A stretch of DNA of 64,000 nt. Origin: Bimastos eiseni. Lineage: Eukaryota; Annelida; Clitellata; Crassiclitellata; Lumbricidae. The DNA lies in contig OY365806.1 of assembly GCA_959347315.1 (NCBI GenBank), forward strand, positions 32,542,054-32,606,053. The letters run 5' to 3'. A program made the translations under genes and the position numbers. This document shows, piece by piece, positions 41,801 through 47,961 of this stretch (position 1 is its first letter; each line of letters begins with the position of its first letter). The notes under the pieces are model-generated. The model was not told the DNA's origin. It did not search any database and worked only from the letters and a program-made list of their open reading frames with translations.

Positions 41801-44800
41801 CTATCGATATCATGGTGAGACCTTTGCGCTTGCTGTATTGACGCTAATTGGCTGTTTACACAGATCAGAGTAGTTTAGTTTTAAATGATGCTGTGATACA
41901 CTGTCGGGATCGCAATTTCATGCAATTTCGTGAGTGCAATTTTAATCGATGGCTCAGTTGAGTGGGCGTGAGTTGGCGAGTAAGCATGAGTGGGTTGGTG
42001 GGTGAGTGGATGTGTGGATATGGTGATGGATAAGTTGGCGAGTGAGTGACTGAGTGACTGACTGATTGAATAATTGACTGTCTGATTGACTGACTGTGTT
42101 GACGGTAATTGACTGACTTGACTGACTGGGTGATAATTAAATGGAGTTTTTTGTAGATTTATTCGATGTCGACTAAGCTACCGCCTGCCCTTGATTACGA
42201 GTATACGATTCCGCCGGAAGTGACGCAGGGAACCTACAAGAAGGTGACGTCGACAGGCGTTGAATCTGAACTCGACCGATATGTTTGGGCCGTCAGTGGA
42301 TGGACCAATTGCAGCAAGCCTTGTGGATCTGGTTTGTCGGCAATTGTCTTCGCCGAAATAATTATTACGGCGAAGACCCTAACCCTAACCCTAACCTTAA
42401 CCCTAACCCTAACCCTTAACCCTAACCCTTAACCCTTAACCCTTAACCCTAACCCTAACCCTAACCCTAACTCTAACCCTAACCCTAACCCTTAACCCTA
42501 ACCCTAACCTAATTGTCTTCGCCGTAATAATTATTATGGCATTGCATTATCTAATGATGCTTTGCATTGTGTCATAATATTTATTCTAATAATATCGTAT
42601 TGCATTACTAAATTGCTGTATTTCATTGTATTATTATTCTATTGTAATACCGTTGTAGCGGCTTGACTGCGTTACGGCGCTGTAGAAATTGTCCGCTTAA
42701 TAATAATTGTGATTGTGATTCGTGTCTTCTACGGGGTGGGCCATTGAAAAGTAACCCCTCAGTTTTGTTGCTAATAATTCGGCCCAAAGTAGAGACTAGT
42801 TAATGAAATTTTACAGACGTTAAGCTAATTCAGACTTACATATGAATGCATTTTGACCATCAAACAACCGCGGTTGGACTCATTAAAAGTGACATAACTT
42901 AGGTTCTGTTTAAGTCATTTCATTAAAATTTCGCCATTATATGTAGGTATGAATTAGCTGCGCGCATGTAACATTTCGTTTACTAATCTTTACATATGGC
43001 CGACATATTAGACACAACCTGGGGGAGTTACTTTTTAACGACCCACCCTGTATTTTACGGATGATTTGCTTAGCATATTCTTACATGATTTCAATTCTCT
43101 TGCTTTGATTCTGCTCATCATGTAGCACCAATTTGTAATGCTCAGATCATGAAACAAGAAAACTTGAATAAAATATTGATGGTCGGAATTATCAGTGAAA
43201 TCTTATTGGGAACCAATTAATTAGCGTACCCAAAATAAGAGTGAAACCTGGCTATTCGAATGCAACTACAGTTAAGTAATCAGACCGCTCAGAAATTTCG
43301 TTGCAACTATTTTATGCACTTCTTCGCAGGATTTCAATTATCATCGTTGGAGTTACAGTACCTAAGCAGACTTCTGACAGCAGCAACCCTTTATCAGACT
43401 CAGTGTAGTCGTCAAACAGCAGATTTAAATACAGTGTCGTTCGTATCAGCCTGTTGATTGGTCCCATGAACCTAAGACATGCGCATACTATAATCATACA
43501 AGGAATTATTTTTCTCTATATTAACACTCCCCTTTACTTACTACTTATTACTTTACATTATTACAAAGCCTACATTCATGTGTAATCATAAAGTGACTAA
43601 ATCTGATTTATATGGCGCCAAACGATAGCGACCTATAGAATGCCTCATCCTGCCTATGGCACATATGTTTGGTTCATACATCCAACGCTTCATTTCACAC
43701 TTCAGACGTCCATTCTTATCAACATGTACGACTGGTATTTATAGGTTCTCACCACGAAGTCTTCACCTGCGTGGATACAGAGAAAAGACAGTTTTCAGAC
43801 GGATTCTGCAGCTATCTAACGAAACCAGTTGAAGCAAGGAAGGACTGCAACACGCACCCATGTGGTCTCTACACTTACTGGTCAGCAAATGTAAAAATCA
43901 ATCAGTACATCGATTTCTTATTTTATTTCAATATATCGCTTTGTCTCAAATTACCAATCAATCACAGCAGATCGATCCATTGGCCTCTTGCGAATAATAA
44001 AAGCGCTATAGAAGCTATAAGATGTAATTGGGATTAGATTAAATTTATCATATCGCTATATCAAATAAGATCAACTCAAATTAGATTAGATTAGATTAGA
44101 AGGTTAAGAACAAAGGTTAGGTAACAATGGGGTGCGCAATGGCCTAGTGGTTAGTGAGCTCAGCTGTTATAAGGTTATTAGGTTACTCAATAAAATTGCT
44201 ATGAATTGATGGTAATTTATTATCTGCCTAGTTCTGTAATCGTTTTGTCACTTACTTACAGGTGGGATGCAGAGGATTGGTCGAACGTTGTGTCCTGTTC
44301 AGCGAGCTGTGGTACCTATGGTCACCAGCAGCGCCGTGTCCAGTGCTTAACGGACAACCGTGGACAGACCAAAGCGATAGAACCATATTACTGCAATCAG
44401 CGTACCATGCCCATCTACAATCAACCATGTAACCGCTTTCCTTGCACCACCCCAGAAGACCTTCCTTCTAGCACTTCGGTTAGTACGACGACGGAAGCCG
44501 GTGACGTTGTCACTGTTCGAACCGGAAGTGATTGGTCGTCGTCGTCGTCTTCGGCTACCACATCGGAAACGACGACCCAACGACATCCTGTTTCTGAGAA
44601 TGTAGTTACGCCACACGGTGACCTAATTGATTCCGGAATAGTTCAGCGTGGAAATGCTCAATCCCGTGAGGTAGTATCGTCTACTGAAGTACATAAAACT
44701 GTAGGTGTTACAGATACTCGTGTGGACAGCACAACAGAGAGCAGTAACCAAGCCAATGCCAGATCTAAACATGTCACTGCCACCTTATTGAAAGTACTCA

Positions 44801-46086
44801 CCAGTACCACTCTTCCATCGGCGCGTGAAGATACCGTCAGTGCAATTACGCGACCACCTCTTGGCCTGATCCGTCTGGAAGGGGTTCCTGTTCGGGGCAG
44901 TTCCTCGACGGATGGAGTGAATGTGGACGAATCTACCAGAGCATCCATGCTCACGAACGAAGCATCTGAACTGGAAACGGTCTCTTCCAGCACGACTCAA
45001 AACGTCAGCCTCGAGGAAGAAGAAGAACTGTTCATCTTTGGCAGAAACATCGGGGAGATCACTCCTCGCATCGGAGCCTCATACATATCCCCGTTCGAGG
45101 CAGAGGACACCGACGATTTCTCTAGTTCGTCGGAATCTGACATCGAACTCAGACTGGTGGCAGACCGAACGACACATCGCAACGGAAATCAGAGAACGAA
45201 CTTTCCAAGGTCAACTACTTCCGGTTTCGAAGTATATCCATCATTCCAGGCAGTTGATTCGCCGGTTACTAGGATCAACCAGATTGAGAGACGACAATTT
45301 AATCTGAATGAAAAGATCACGGATAGTGAAGAAGGACGACAAGAAAGGAACAATGAAAGCGAGAAAGCCGTCTATGGCAGAGAGATACATGTAACTAATG
45401 GTTCAATGGGGGAAACAACTAGAACAACGACTTCAACATCTAGAACACCAGCTACTACGACAACTACAAAAGCGCCTACTTCAACTACACGCATACCAAA
45501 TACAGCTGCTACATCAATCATTACTAATTCTACGCCTATGCCTACTACGACAACACCTACGTCAACAACAGCGGCAACAACGAGACATACTACTGCAATC
45601 ACCGCAAATGCTCCTACTCGAAATACGATTTCTGCCACTCCAACTACAACTAACGGAATGCTTAGTTCAAATGCACCAACTTCAACTACACGATCGATCC
45701 TAGAAGCAACCAATTCCACCGATCCAGGCGTCATCTCACAGCTGGAGATGACCAGACCAGGAACGTCGCCAGCTCAAGCCAGTAGACCGTTGAAAGCGAA
45801 GACGACCGTACGAAAGCACTCACGCAAAAACTCCAACGCCCACGCTCAACCGGAATCAACCACTCAGACTTTTCCAGACGAAGGCGTTCCGAAATTGAAG
45901 ATGATAGCCGTGCAGAGCCGTCCACGTCCCTTTCCTCGCACGGAACCTCCTCCGTACTCCTCCGACTGTTCCAGCGACAGGTCGATTCTGTTCTGCCAGG
46001 CGGGGGCAAACAGAGACCGTTGCTCGAATCCGACGTTTCAAACTCTGTGCTGCATATCGTGTCAGTCGTTCCTCATCGATCTATGA
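12100..46086 (+). CDS. ADAMTS2/3/14-like secreted metalloprotease (whole gene, 20 coding exons)
   Basis: This is a zinc metalloprotease of the extracellular matrix; vertebrate ADAMTS2/3/14 remove procollagen N-propeptides. The 20 exons are given below and sum to 4542 nt with all intron phases closing: 1513 residues. In order: signal peptide (~1-43), prodomain with furin site RTRAKR (239-244), catalytic domain (~245-444) with HEIGHIFGMIHD (zinc ligands His391, 395, 401; Glu392) and Met-turn Met418, disintegrin-like (~445-526), TSR1 (~545-596), Cys-rich (~597-704), spacer (~705-840), TSR2 (~845-900), TSR3 (906-967), Ser/Thr-rich segment (~968-1472) and PLAC (~1473-1513). The match to ADAMTS2/3 is closest in [18 protein letters not shown] and the PLAC cysteines. 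A fourth TSR, present in ADAMTS2/3, is not seen. Family assignment is firm; orthology to one vertebrate member is inferred. Confidence 0.93.
12795..12859 (-). mobile_element. SINE fragment (3' body only)
   Basis: Nearly identical to 13346-13411 (aaccaacgtcgccgcctagc, gtctagtctgcctaagacgg) but without the tRNA-like head; it runs into a (TA)n tract. Confidence 0.7.
13239..13330 (+). repeat. Dispersed repeat, copy 1 of 3
   Basis: aaactgacaa...cgcagtat...gaacgaatgatgacaagtta recurs in diverged form at ~26747-26822 and ~34800-34880, in the same orientation. Confidence 0.5.
13346..13485 (-). mobile_element. tRNA-derived SINE
   Basis: Read on the minus strand, a tRNA-like head has an A-box-like atggctaagac and a B box gagttcgattccc (plus 13416-13428), then the body shared with 12795-12859. 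It lies in ADAMTS intron 1. Confidence 0.7.
15090..15507 (+). repeat. Local direct duplication
   Basis: A ~85-bp segment at 15090-15174 (agatagaaacgacgcagc, gaggcatcagaaga, ggatgtaaaat) is repeated at 15420-15507 with ~90% identity by eye. Confidence 0.85.
16388..16450 (+). repeat. 63-bp dispersed repeat, copy 2
   Basis: Partner of 10181-10243. Confidence 0.85.
16451..19690. other. Interior of ADAMTS intron 1; no gene seen
   Basis: Only short frames without domains, a few (TA)n tracts (for example ~17710-17745) and TAGGCCTA motifs. Confidence 0.45.
19700..19800 (+). repeat. (TCTG)n microsatellite
   Basis: tgtctgtctgtctgtctg tract; the Cys/Val/Ser-rich frames over it are artefacts. Confidence 0.8.
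20080..20860 (-). mobile_element. Decayed LINE (CR1/L2-like) reverse transcriptase, 3' half
   Basis: On the minus strand, YVDDLQ (RT catalytic motif) is followed by [20 protein letters not shown] and PSKTQF, then, after frameshifts, [20 protein letters not shown] and YYHLRQL. The 3' end near 20090 has ggggcgctctataaattctc, a usual LINE tail. Stops and frameshifts show it is dead. It lies in ADAMTS intron 1, antisense to the gene. Confidence 0.85.
20829..21738 (+). repeat. (CATA)n microsatellite array with higher-order units
   Basis: About 900 bp of catacata with occasional variants. A non-repeat segment, agtagatatatagtatttta, recurs at ~21075, ~21453 and ~21677, each after a similar lead-in, so larger blocks have been duplicated. 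The array runs into an assembly gap. Confidence 0.97.
21739..21938. other. Assembly gap (200 N)
   Basis: Exactly 200 N, probably of arbitrary size, inside or at the end of the (CATA)n array and 16 bases before the chosen start of ADAMTS exon 2. Confidence 0.99.
21955..22287 (+). CDS. ADAMTS exon 2: prodomain, N-terminal part
   Basis: The exon encodes 111 residues. IERVTPV near its start and RVEW...CVYHGKVDG...SLATIDLC resemble the ADAMTS2/3 prodomain. A dibasic RQKRS occurs midway. The end is L|gtgaga, phase 0. The acceptor is uncertain because an N gap ends at 21938; AG at 21953-21954 keeps phase 0 with exon 1, and AG at 21950-21951 would add one Gln. The reading frame stays open into the gap. 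Confidence 0.75.
22582..22801 (+). CDS. ADAMTS exon 3: prodomain, C-terminal part
   Basis: Acceptor gctttcag, then [16 protein letters not shown], which matches the GLI...YFIEPL block of ADAMTS prodomains. ETHIIRVH follows, like the RIHVVY block. Donor g|gtatgt, phase 1. The middle is rich in Asp, Thr and Arg. Confidence 0.85.
23537..24642. mobile_element. Non-autonomous hAT-like DNA transposon
   Basis: Flanked by an 8-bp direct repeat GTTTAATC (23529-23536 and 24643-24650), the hAT target duplication length. Ends are inverted: cagggcttaaag...gcctggacg on the left and, on the opposite strand, cagtgcttaaat...gcctggacg on the right. No transposase is seen inside. It contains a nested MITE and several tccaacttctatt repeats. 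Located in ADAMTS intron 3. Confidence 0.8.
24278..24602. mobile_element. MITE nested in the hAT-like element
   Basis: Inverted ends gccgtccataaatgacgtc and (reversed) gccgtccaaaaatgacgtc, flanked by CTAG on both sides (24274-24277 and 24603-24606). The related unfilled site at ~29140-29155 reads gacgctagcgcccagg, showing that the insert is absent there. Confidence 0.8.
25405..25695 (+). mobile_element. LINE reverse transcriptase fragment
   Basis: [19 protein letters not shown], then [17 protein letters not shown], are the classic RT domain 3-4 sequences of CR1/L2-type LINEs. The following GVPQGSVLGP-type motif is degraded and interrupted by an (AT)n tract. In ADAMTS intron 3. Confidence 0.85.
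26747..26822 (+). repeat. Dispersed repeat, copy 2 of 3
   Basis: aactgacaagccgcagtatc, related to 13239-13330. Confidence 0.45.
27229..27395 (+). CDS. ADAMTS exon 4: furin site and start of catalytic domain
   Basis: Strong acceptor (ttttccttcttcag). RTRAKRQ is a furin-type site that would release the mature enzyme. [16 protein letters not shown] and [12 protein letters not shown] match the first strand and helix of the ADAMTS2/3 catalytic domain. Donor atc|gtatga, phase 0. Confidence 0.93.
27640..27715. mobile_element. Fragment of the hAT-like family
   Basis: cagcgtccatacagcagtgc and agttcctctatg match the left part of the 23537-24642 element (gagcgtccatgcagcagcgt). Confidence 0.5.
28884..29180. 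mobile_element. Right part of a second hAT-like copy
   Basis: tttcttttcaataatccaac, aatttcgttcacc, tttgcaagctttagttcttg and the end gacttctttttacactttaa match the right half of the 23537-24642 element. It lacks the nested MITE and gives the empty site. Confidence 0.75.
29608..29857 (+). repeat. (AAT)n microsatellites
   Basis: Two ataataata blocks at ~29608-29642 and ~29769-29857. Confidence 0.95.
30146..30229 (+). CDS. ADAMTS exon 5: catalytic domain
   Basis: An exon of exactly 84 nt, a size usual for this exon in ADAMTS genes. [20 protein letters not shown] continues MSI| as the IVNEIYHDESLG...INVV block does in ADAMTS3. Acceptor gtcgcag, donor gtg|gtaaaa, phase 0 on both sides. Confidence 0.93.
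30250..30550 (+). repeat. Degenerate (CATC)n region
   Basis: catccatccatc/cagccagccagc variants between ADAMTS exons 5 and 6; the His/Pro/Ser-rich frame over it is not a gene. Confidence 0.65.
30676..30823 (+). CDS. ADAMTS exon 6: catalytic domain
   Basis: [10 protein letters not shown] matches the SLENVCRWA block, and [16 protein letters not shown] matches the HDH(A/V)xxLTRQDFGPSG block. Acceptor gtgcag, donor g|gtcggt, phase 1; the split Gly codon is completed by exon 7. Confidence 0.94.
31610..31715 (+). CDS. ADAMTS exon 7: zinc-binding motif, first half
   Basis: [17 protein letters not shown] and [12 protein letters not shown] are close to ADAMTS2/3. The exon stops inside the zinc signature (donor cacat|gttaga, phase 2). 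The acceptor (gaag) follows a T-rich TTA repeat and not a classic pyrimidine tract. Confidence 0.96.
32205..32290 (+). mobile_element. LINE 3' tail-like fragment
   Basis: aagcgtcctttaa...aaggcgcgatataaatgaaa followed by ttgtattattatt, the tail format of CR1/L2-type elements. Confidence 0.4.
33287..33430 (+). CDS. ADAMTS exon 8: zinc-binding motif, second half, and Met-turn
   Basis: The first base completes Ile396, then FGMIHD supplies the third zinc His and the reprolysin Asp. HGNDC and KIMASMVQ (Met-turn) follow, then YYWSRCNK, as in ADAMTS2. Length 144 nt. Donor gt|gtaagc, phase 2. Confidence 0.96.
34126..34258 (+). CDS. ADAMTS exon 9: end of catalytic domain, start of disintegrin-like domain
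   Basis: CLDDIP matches CLLDDP, and [17 protein letters not shown] matches the SMNEQCRFDFGLGYxMC block. Acceptor gatgcag, donor gca|gtacgt, phase 0. Confidence 0.95.
34800..34880 (+). repeat. Dispersed repeat, copy 3 of 3
   Basis: aaactgacaa...gtatcat...gaacgaataatgacaagtta, related to 13239-13330. Confidence 0.5.
35075..35188 (+). CDS. ADAMTS exon 10: disintegrin-like domain, C-terminal part
   Basis: [14 protein letters not shown] and [15 protein letters not shown] match the FDPCKQLWCSH and FCKTKKGPPLDGT blocks of ADAMTS2. Acceptor attattag, donor aag|gtaacc; 114 nt, phase 0 on both sides. Confidence 0.94.
36300..36750 (+). mobile_element. LINE fragment with YADD motif
   Basis: [20 protein letters not shown] followed by DDEALL is an RT catalytic box; upstream [10 protein letters not shown] resembles the start of the RT domain. 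The rest is decayed. In ADAMTS intron 10. Confidence 0.65.
36919..37058 (+). CDS. ADAMTS exon 11: first thrombospondin type 1 repeat (TSR1)
   Basis: WCMNGSC closes the disintegrin-like module. [17 protein letters not shown] is a classic TSR start with Trp residues fit for C-mannosylation and CSRTCG fit for O-fucosylation. Acceptor ggctgcag, donor gg|gtaagt, phase 2. Confidence 0.95.
37503..37735 (+). repeat. Degenerate (TTGA)n tract
   Basis: ttgattgattg/gactgactgac variants in ADAMTS intron 11. Confidence 0.85.
37840..37903 (+). CDS. ADAMTS exon 12: end of TSR1
   Basis: A 64-nt exon: [20 protein letters not shown] is the standard ADAMTS TSR1 ending. Acceptor gttag, donor cag|gtcagt, phase 0. 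Confidence 0.93.
38390..38498 (+). CDS. ADAMTS exon 13: Cys-rich domain
   Basis: PCPQL ends TSR1; [11 protein letters not shown]...HHWLP matches the DFREEQCRQWD...HHWLP block of ADAMTS2. Acceptor cttgtag, donor g|gtatgt, phase 1. Confidence 0.94.
38500..38710 (+). repeat. AAGGTCA-rich degenerate repeats
   Basis: Many (a)aggtcaatga-type words directly after the exon 13 donor; low-order repeat, no frame. Confidence 0.55.
39253..39386 (+). CDS. ADAMTS exon 14: Cys-rich domain
   Basis: [13 protein letters not shown] and DGTFCSY...VCVKGTC correspond to the CxLYCESRET and DGTRCSY...LCVRGDC blocks. Acceptor tttccag, donor cac|gtaata, phase 0. Confidence 0.93.
39708..39831 (+). CDS. ADAMTS exon 15: end of Cys-rich domain, start of spacer
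   Basis: [20 protein letters not shown] and GNGSTCK match the VGCDGVIGS...DKCGVCGGDNSxCK signature. Acceptor attgtag, donor g|gtacga, phase 1. Confidence 0.95.
40341..40430 (+). CDS. ADAMTS exon 16: spacer
   Basis: [19 protein letters not shown] aligns with the spacer block GYIKMFEIPAGARHLLIQE. Acceptor ctattcgcag, donor g|gtgata, phase 1. Confidence 0.88.
   Translation, partial: NIIEFLSFQQRQETSRFVSYSPLLISLTS
41648..41814 (+). CDS. ADAMTS exon 17: spacer
   Basis: [15 protein letters not shown] follows the AVKN...GKFILN pattern, and [17 protein letters not shown] follows RETLQTMGPLHGTITV. Acceptor caacag, donor atg|gtgaga, phase 0. Confidence 0.87.
42157..42331 (+). CDS. ADAMTS exon 18: end of spacer, start of TSR2
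   Basis: [13 protein letters not shown] ends the spacer; [18 protein letters not shown] begins TSR2, close to YEWALKKWSPCSKPCGGG of ADAMTS2. Acceptor ttttttgtag, donor g|gtttgt, phase 1. A telomere-like insertion begins ~10 bases after this donor. Confidence 0.93.
42342..42539 (+). repeat. Interstitial telomere-like (CCCTAA)n array with flanking direct repeats
   Basis: About 22 CCCTAA/CCCTTAA units (42377-42510). On both sides stands a 29-bp direct repeat (aattgtcttcgccg...aataattatta) at 42342-42370 and 42511-42539. The left one extends into a palindrome (tcttcgccg...cggcgaaga, 42347-42376). It sits ~10 bases after the ADAMTS exon 18 donor. Confidence 0.92.
42650..42725 (+). mobile_element. 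LINE/SINE 3' tail fragment
   Basis: gttgtagcggcttgactgcg and ttacggcgctgtagaaatt are shared with 53065-53104; an A/T-rich tail follows. Confidence 0.5.
42732..43050. mobile_element. MITE with mariner-like TA target duplication
   Basis: 319 bp with ~28-bp inverted ends: cggggtgggccattgaaaag (left) and, reversed, cagggtgggtcgttaaaaag (right), each followed by taac. TA stands on both sides (42730-42731 and 43051-43052). No transposase frame. ADAMTS intron 18. Confidence 0.85.
43745..43880 (+). CDS. ADAMTS exon 19: TSR2
   Basis: [19 protein letters not shown] and [16 protein letters not shown] match the [20 protein letters not shown] pattern. Acceptor atttatag, donor tg|gtcagc, phase 2. The frame stays open a little further downstream, but only this donor fits exon 20. 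Confidence 0.9.
44129..44168 (+). mobile_element. SINE head fragment (tRNA-like)
   Basis: gcaatggcctagtggttagt has the form of a tRNA A box (TGGCNNAGTGG). No B box follows, so it is not a tRNA gene. ADAMTS intron 19. Confidence 0.5.
44262..46086 (+). CDS. ADAMTS exon 20: TSR3, Ser/Thr-rich segment and PLAC domain
   Basis: A single 1825-nt terminal exon. TSR3 ([15 protein letters not shown], six Cys) ends at FPC (residue 967). About 500 residues follow that are rich in Ser, Thr, Pro and acidic residues, with an EEEEE block near 45018 and an almost pure Thr/Ala/Pro tract at 45410-45700 expected to be O-glycosylated. The last 41 residues carry six Cys spaced like PLAC ([10 protein letters not shown]...[14 protein letters not shown]). 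Stop TGA at 46084-46086. The fourth TSR that ADAMTS2/3 have between TSR3 and PLAC is absent. Putting TSR, mucin-like and PLAC parts in one exon is unlike the usual split structure. Confidence 0.94.
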
Positions 46087-47763
46087 TCATGAGCTCGTCG
46101 AGCGGGTTATGTAACGAGATTCGGCGGATGGTCAAAAACTTTGTCGCACATTTAGAGAAGATGTGTTACAAAAGAATTTTTGCCGGGGTGCAATTTGTGA
46201 GGCAAAAGACCTATGGCCAGAATATTAAAATAAGCGAGAAAATTGCATAAAACGGGGAAATGTAGGATTATGTTTTCGAAGGCCAATTCCATCTGAGTTT
46301 ACGGGCAGTGAGACGGACGGATGCTTTGAATGATGAACTAAATGCATATACCGGGGTTAAAATATTTGCACGAGTGAAAGATTTTTCTACAGGTCTCCTG
46401 CTCCGCACAACTCCTTTCTTTAGTCAAATTCAGCTATAAATCATACGGCACGGCAGTACACTGTCGGTGGGAAGATCACCCGATGAGGGTGAGGACTGGC
46501 CACTTCAGCCCTCTTCCTATTCCTATGTTTAGCATATGAAGTCGTTTAAGACATTGTTTACATCTTCCATGTGCATGGCAATCGACAGTATATATATATA
46601 TAAATATATATATATATAGTCGACAGTATAATCGACAGTATATATATATAAATATATATATATAATATATATAGGCCATTAAGAATTGTATGCGTTAGTT
46701 TCCTATTCGTAACTACATTTAATGGTTGCCATCCAGTATAGAAGACGACGACCTTACATTTTACCTCACGGATTTACATAGTCTCATATAGGTGAAACTG
46801 CAAAAACTGCTTGTGGGTAGATTTCCTTTAAAGACCTATGTGATTATGACAAACGTCGCCTTCCTCATTTTCCAGATTCTGGACTGGCATCACCCGAGTA
46901 CGCTAGTAGCGTAACTAGATCTTAGGAGAATGCTTCCGTTTTGCTTACTTGGCACAAAACTATGACACGCTCAAGCGAATGTTGTCAGGGATTTCGCTTC
47001 TAAACTCAGAAGGTGGAGACATGATGGCGTGGCCCACGTAGATGGTATTCGACTGCATCTTCTTGGGGGGAAGTATGAATCACTTAGGGAATCTTACCCC
47101 CCCCCCCATTCTTTTTGTCTTACAAAAAGCACCCTGATATTTTACCACATGCATGCGAAATATAGGATAATTGGTTCATTCAGTTTCATTGTTTATTTTC
47201 GAACAATGAGGAATAGTATTACCCCTCCCACCTTCCGTGCATGGAGCATTGGGCTGAGGAAGTTATATTATATTTTAACATCCAATACTAAGAATATGAT
47301 AATAATAATGGTAATAACACTAATAATAATAATAATTATAATTATTATTAGTAGAATTAAAGCCTTGTTACACATTGGTAGGATTAAGAGATTGTAAGCC
47401 TATAGTTAGGCCTATTGTCGAAATGCTAATATATAATGTGATTGTGAAGCTAAGAATATCCGAATACAAGAAATTATGTAGAGGTACACCAATTTTACAA
47501 ATTTTTAAATTCTGATAATCGACAAAGAATTAGACTAGGTTGTAAACTATCAACAGGTCAATTACACAGCCTAAGAGTCCTCTCGACTCCACAGCGCCTA
47601 GGAGAGGACTCTTCGTCACTTGCCTAGATATGCCGAGCTTTAAAAATAAATTTCTTTTCATCGTGCACAGAAACACAGAAAATAAAGAAGCATGGCAATT
47701 GATTTATGTAGCGTCGTCATCAGGTCTAAACGCGATTTATACACCCTTATGTAATCAGGTACG
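46087..47763. other. Convergent intergenic region
   Basis: Lies between the stop codons of the two genes and must hold both 3' UTRs. Contains (TA)n tracts (~46590-46672) and an (ATAATA) tract (~47297-47350). No gene seen. Confidence 0.6.
46224..46229 (+). other. Candidate polyadenylation signal of the ADAMTS gene
   Basis: ATTAAA lies ~140 bases after the stop codon and is the nearest usual variant downstream. No downstream GU-rich element was verified. Confidence 0.3.
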
Positions 47764-47961
47764 TCATTCATATTGTGCCTTTGGTGCAAAAAACAGAAGT
47801 TTTTCTAGTGGCACTCCTGAACTTCCGGTCTTGTTTCTGGCGAAACTGACAACTTCCGGTATCCATCGAATCGTTCGCCAGACTTTTTCGAGATTGCGAT
47901 GGACCTTATCGAGGCGATGGTGGTGCTGCTTCGAAAAGAAAAGGTCTTCGGTGGTAAAAGC
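47764..47961 (-). CDS. ANKFN1-like gene, exon m (C-terminus)
   Basis: Strong acceptor cgttttttacacag. [37 protein letters not shown] and SGVPLEKLL end the protein, with the stop codon at 47766-47764. Corresponds to the family ending ...EVWREMRWIMDALQxARYK. Confidence 0.9.
   Translation of the reverse strand, partial: AFTTEDLFFSKQHHHRLDKVHRNLEKVWRTIRWIPEVVSFARNKTGSSGVPLEKLLFFAPKAQYE

Noticed and set aside
42377..42510. True chromosome end
   Set aside because: The block is only ~134 bp, lies between coding exons and is followed by 20 kb of normal sequence.
44129..44190. tRNA gene
   Set aside because: A-box-like start only; no B box or cloverleaf follows.
44347..46041. Several minus-strand and alternate-frame readings over ADAMTS exon 20
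   Set aside because: Shadows of the Ser/Thr-rich coding sequence (repeated act/tca codons keep other frames open).
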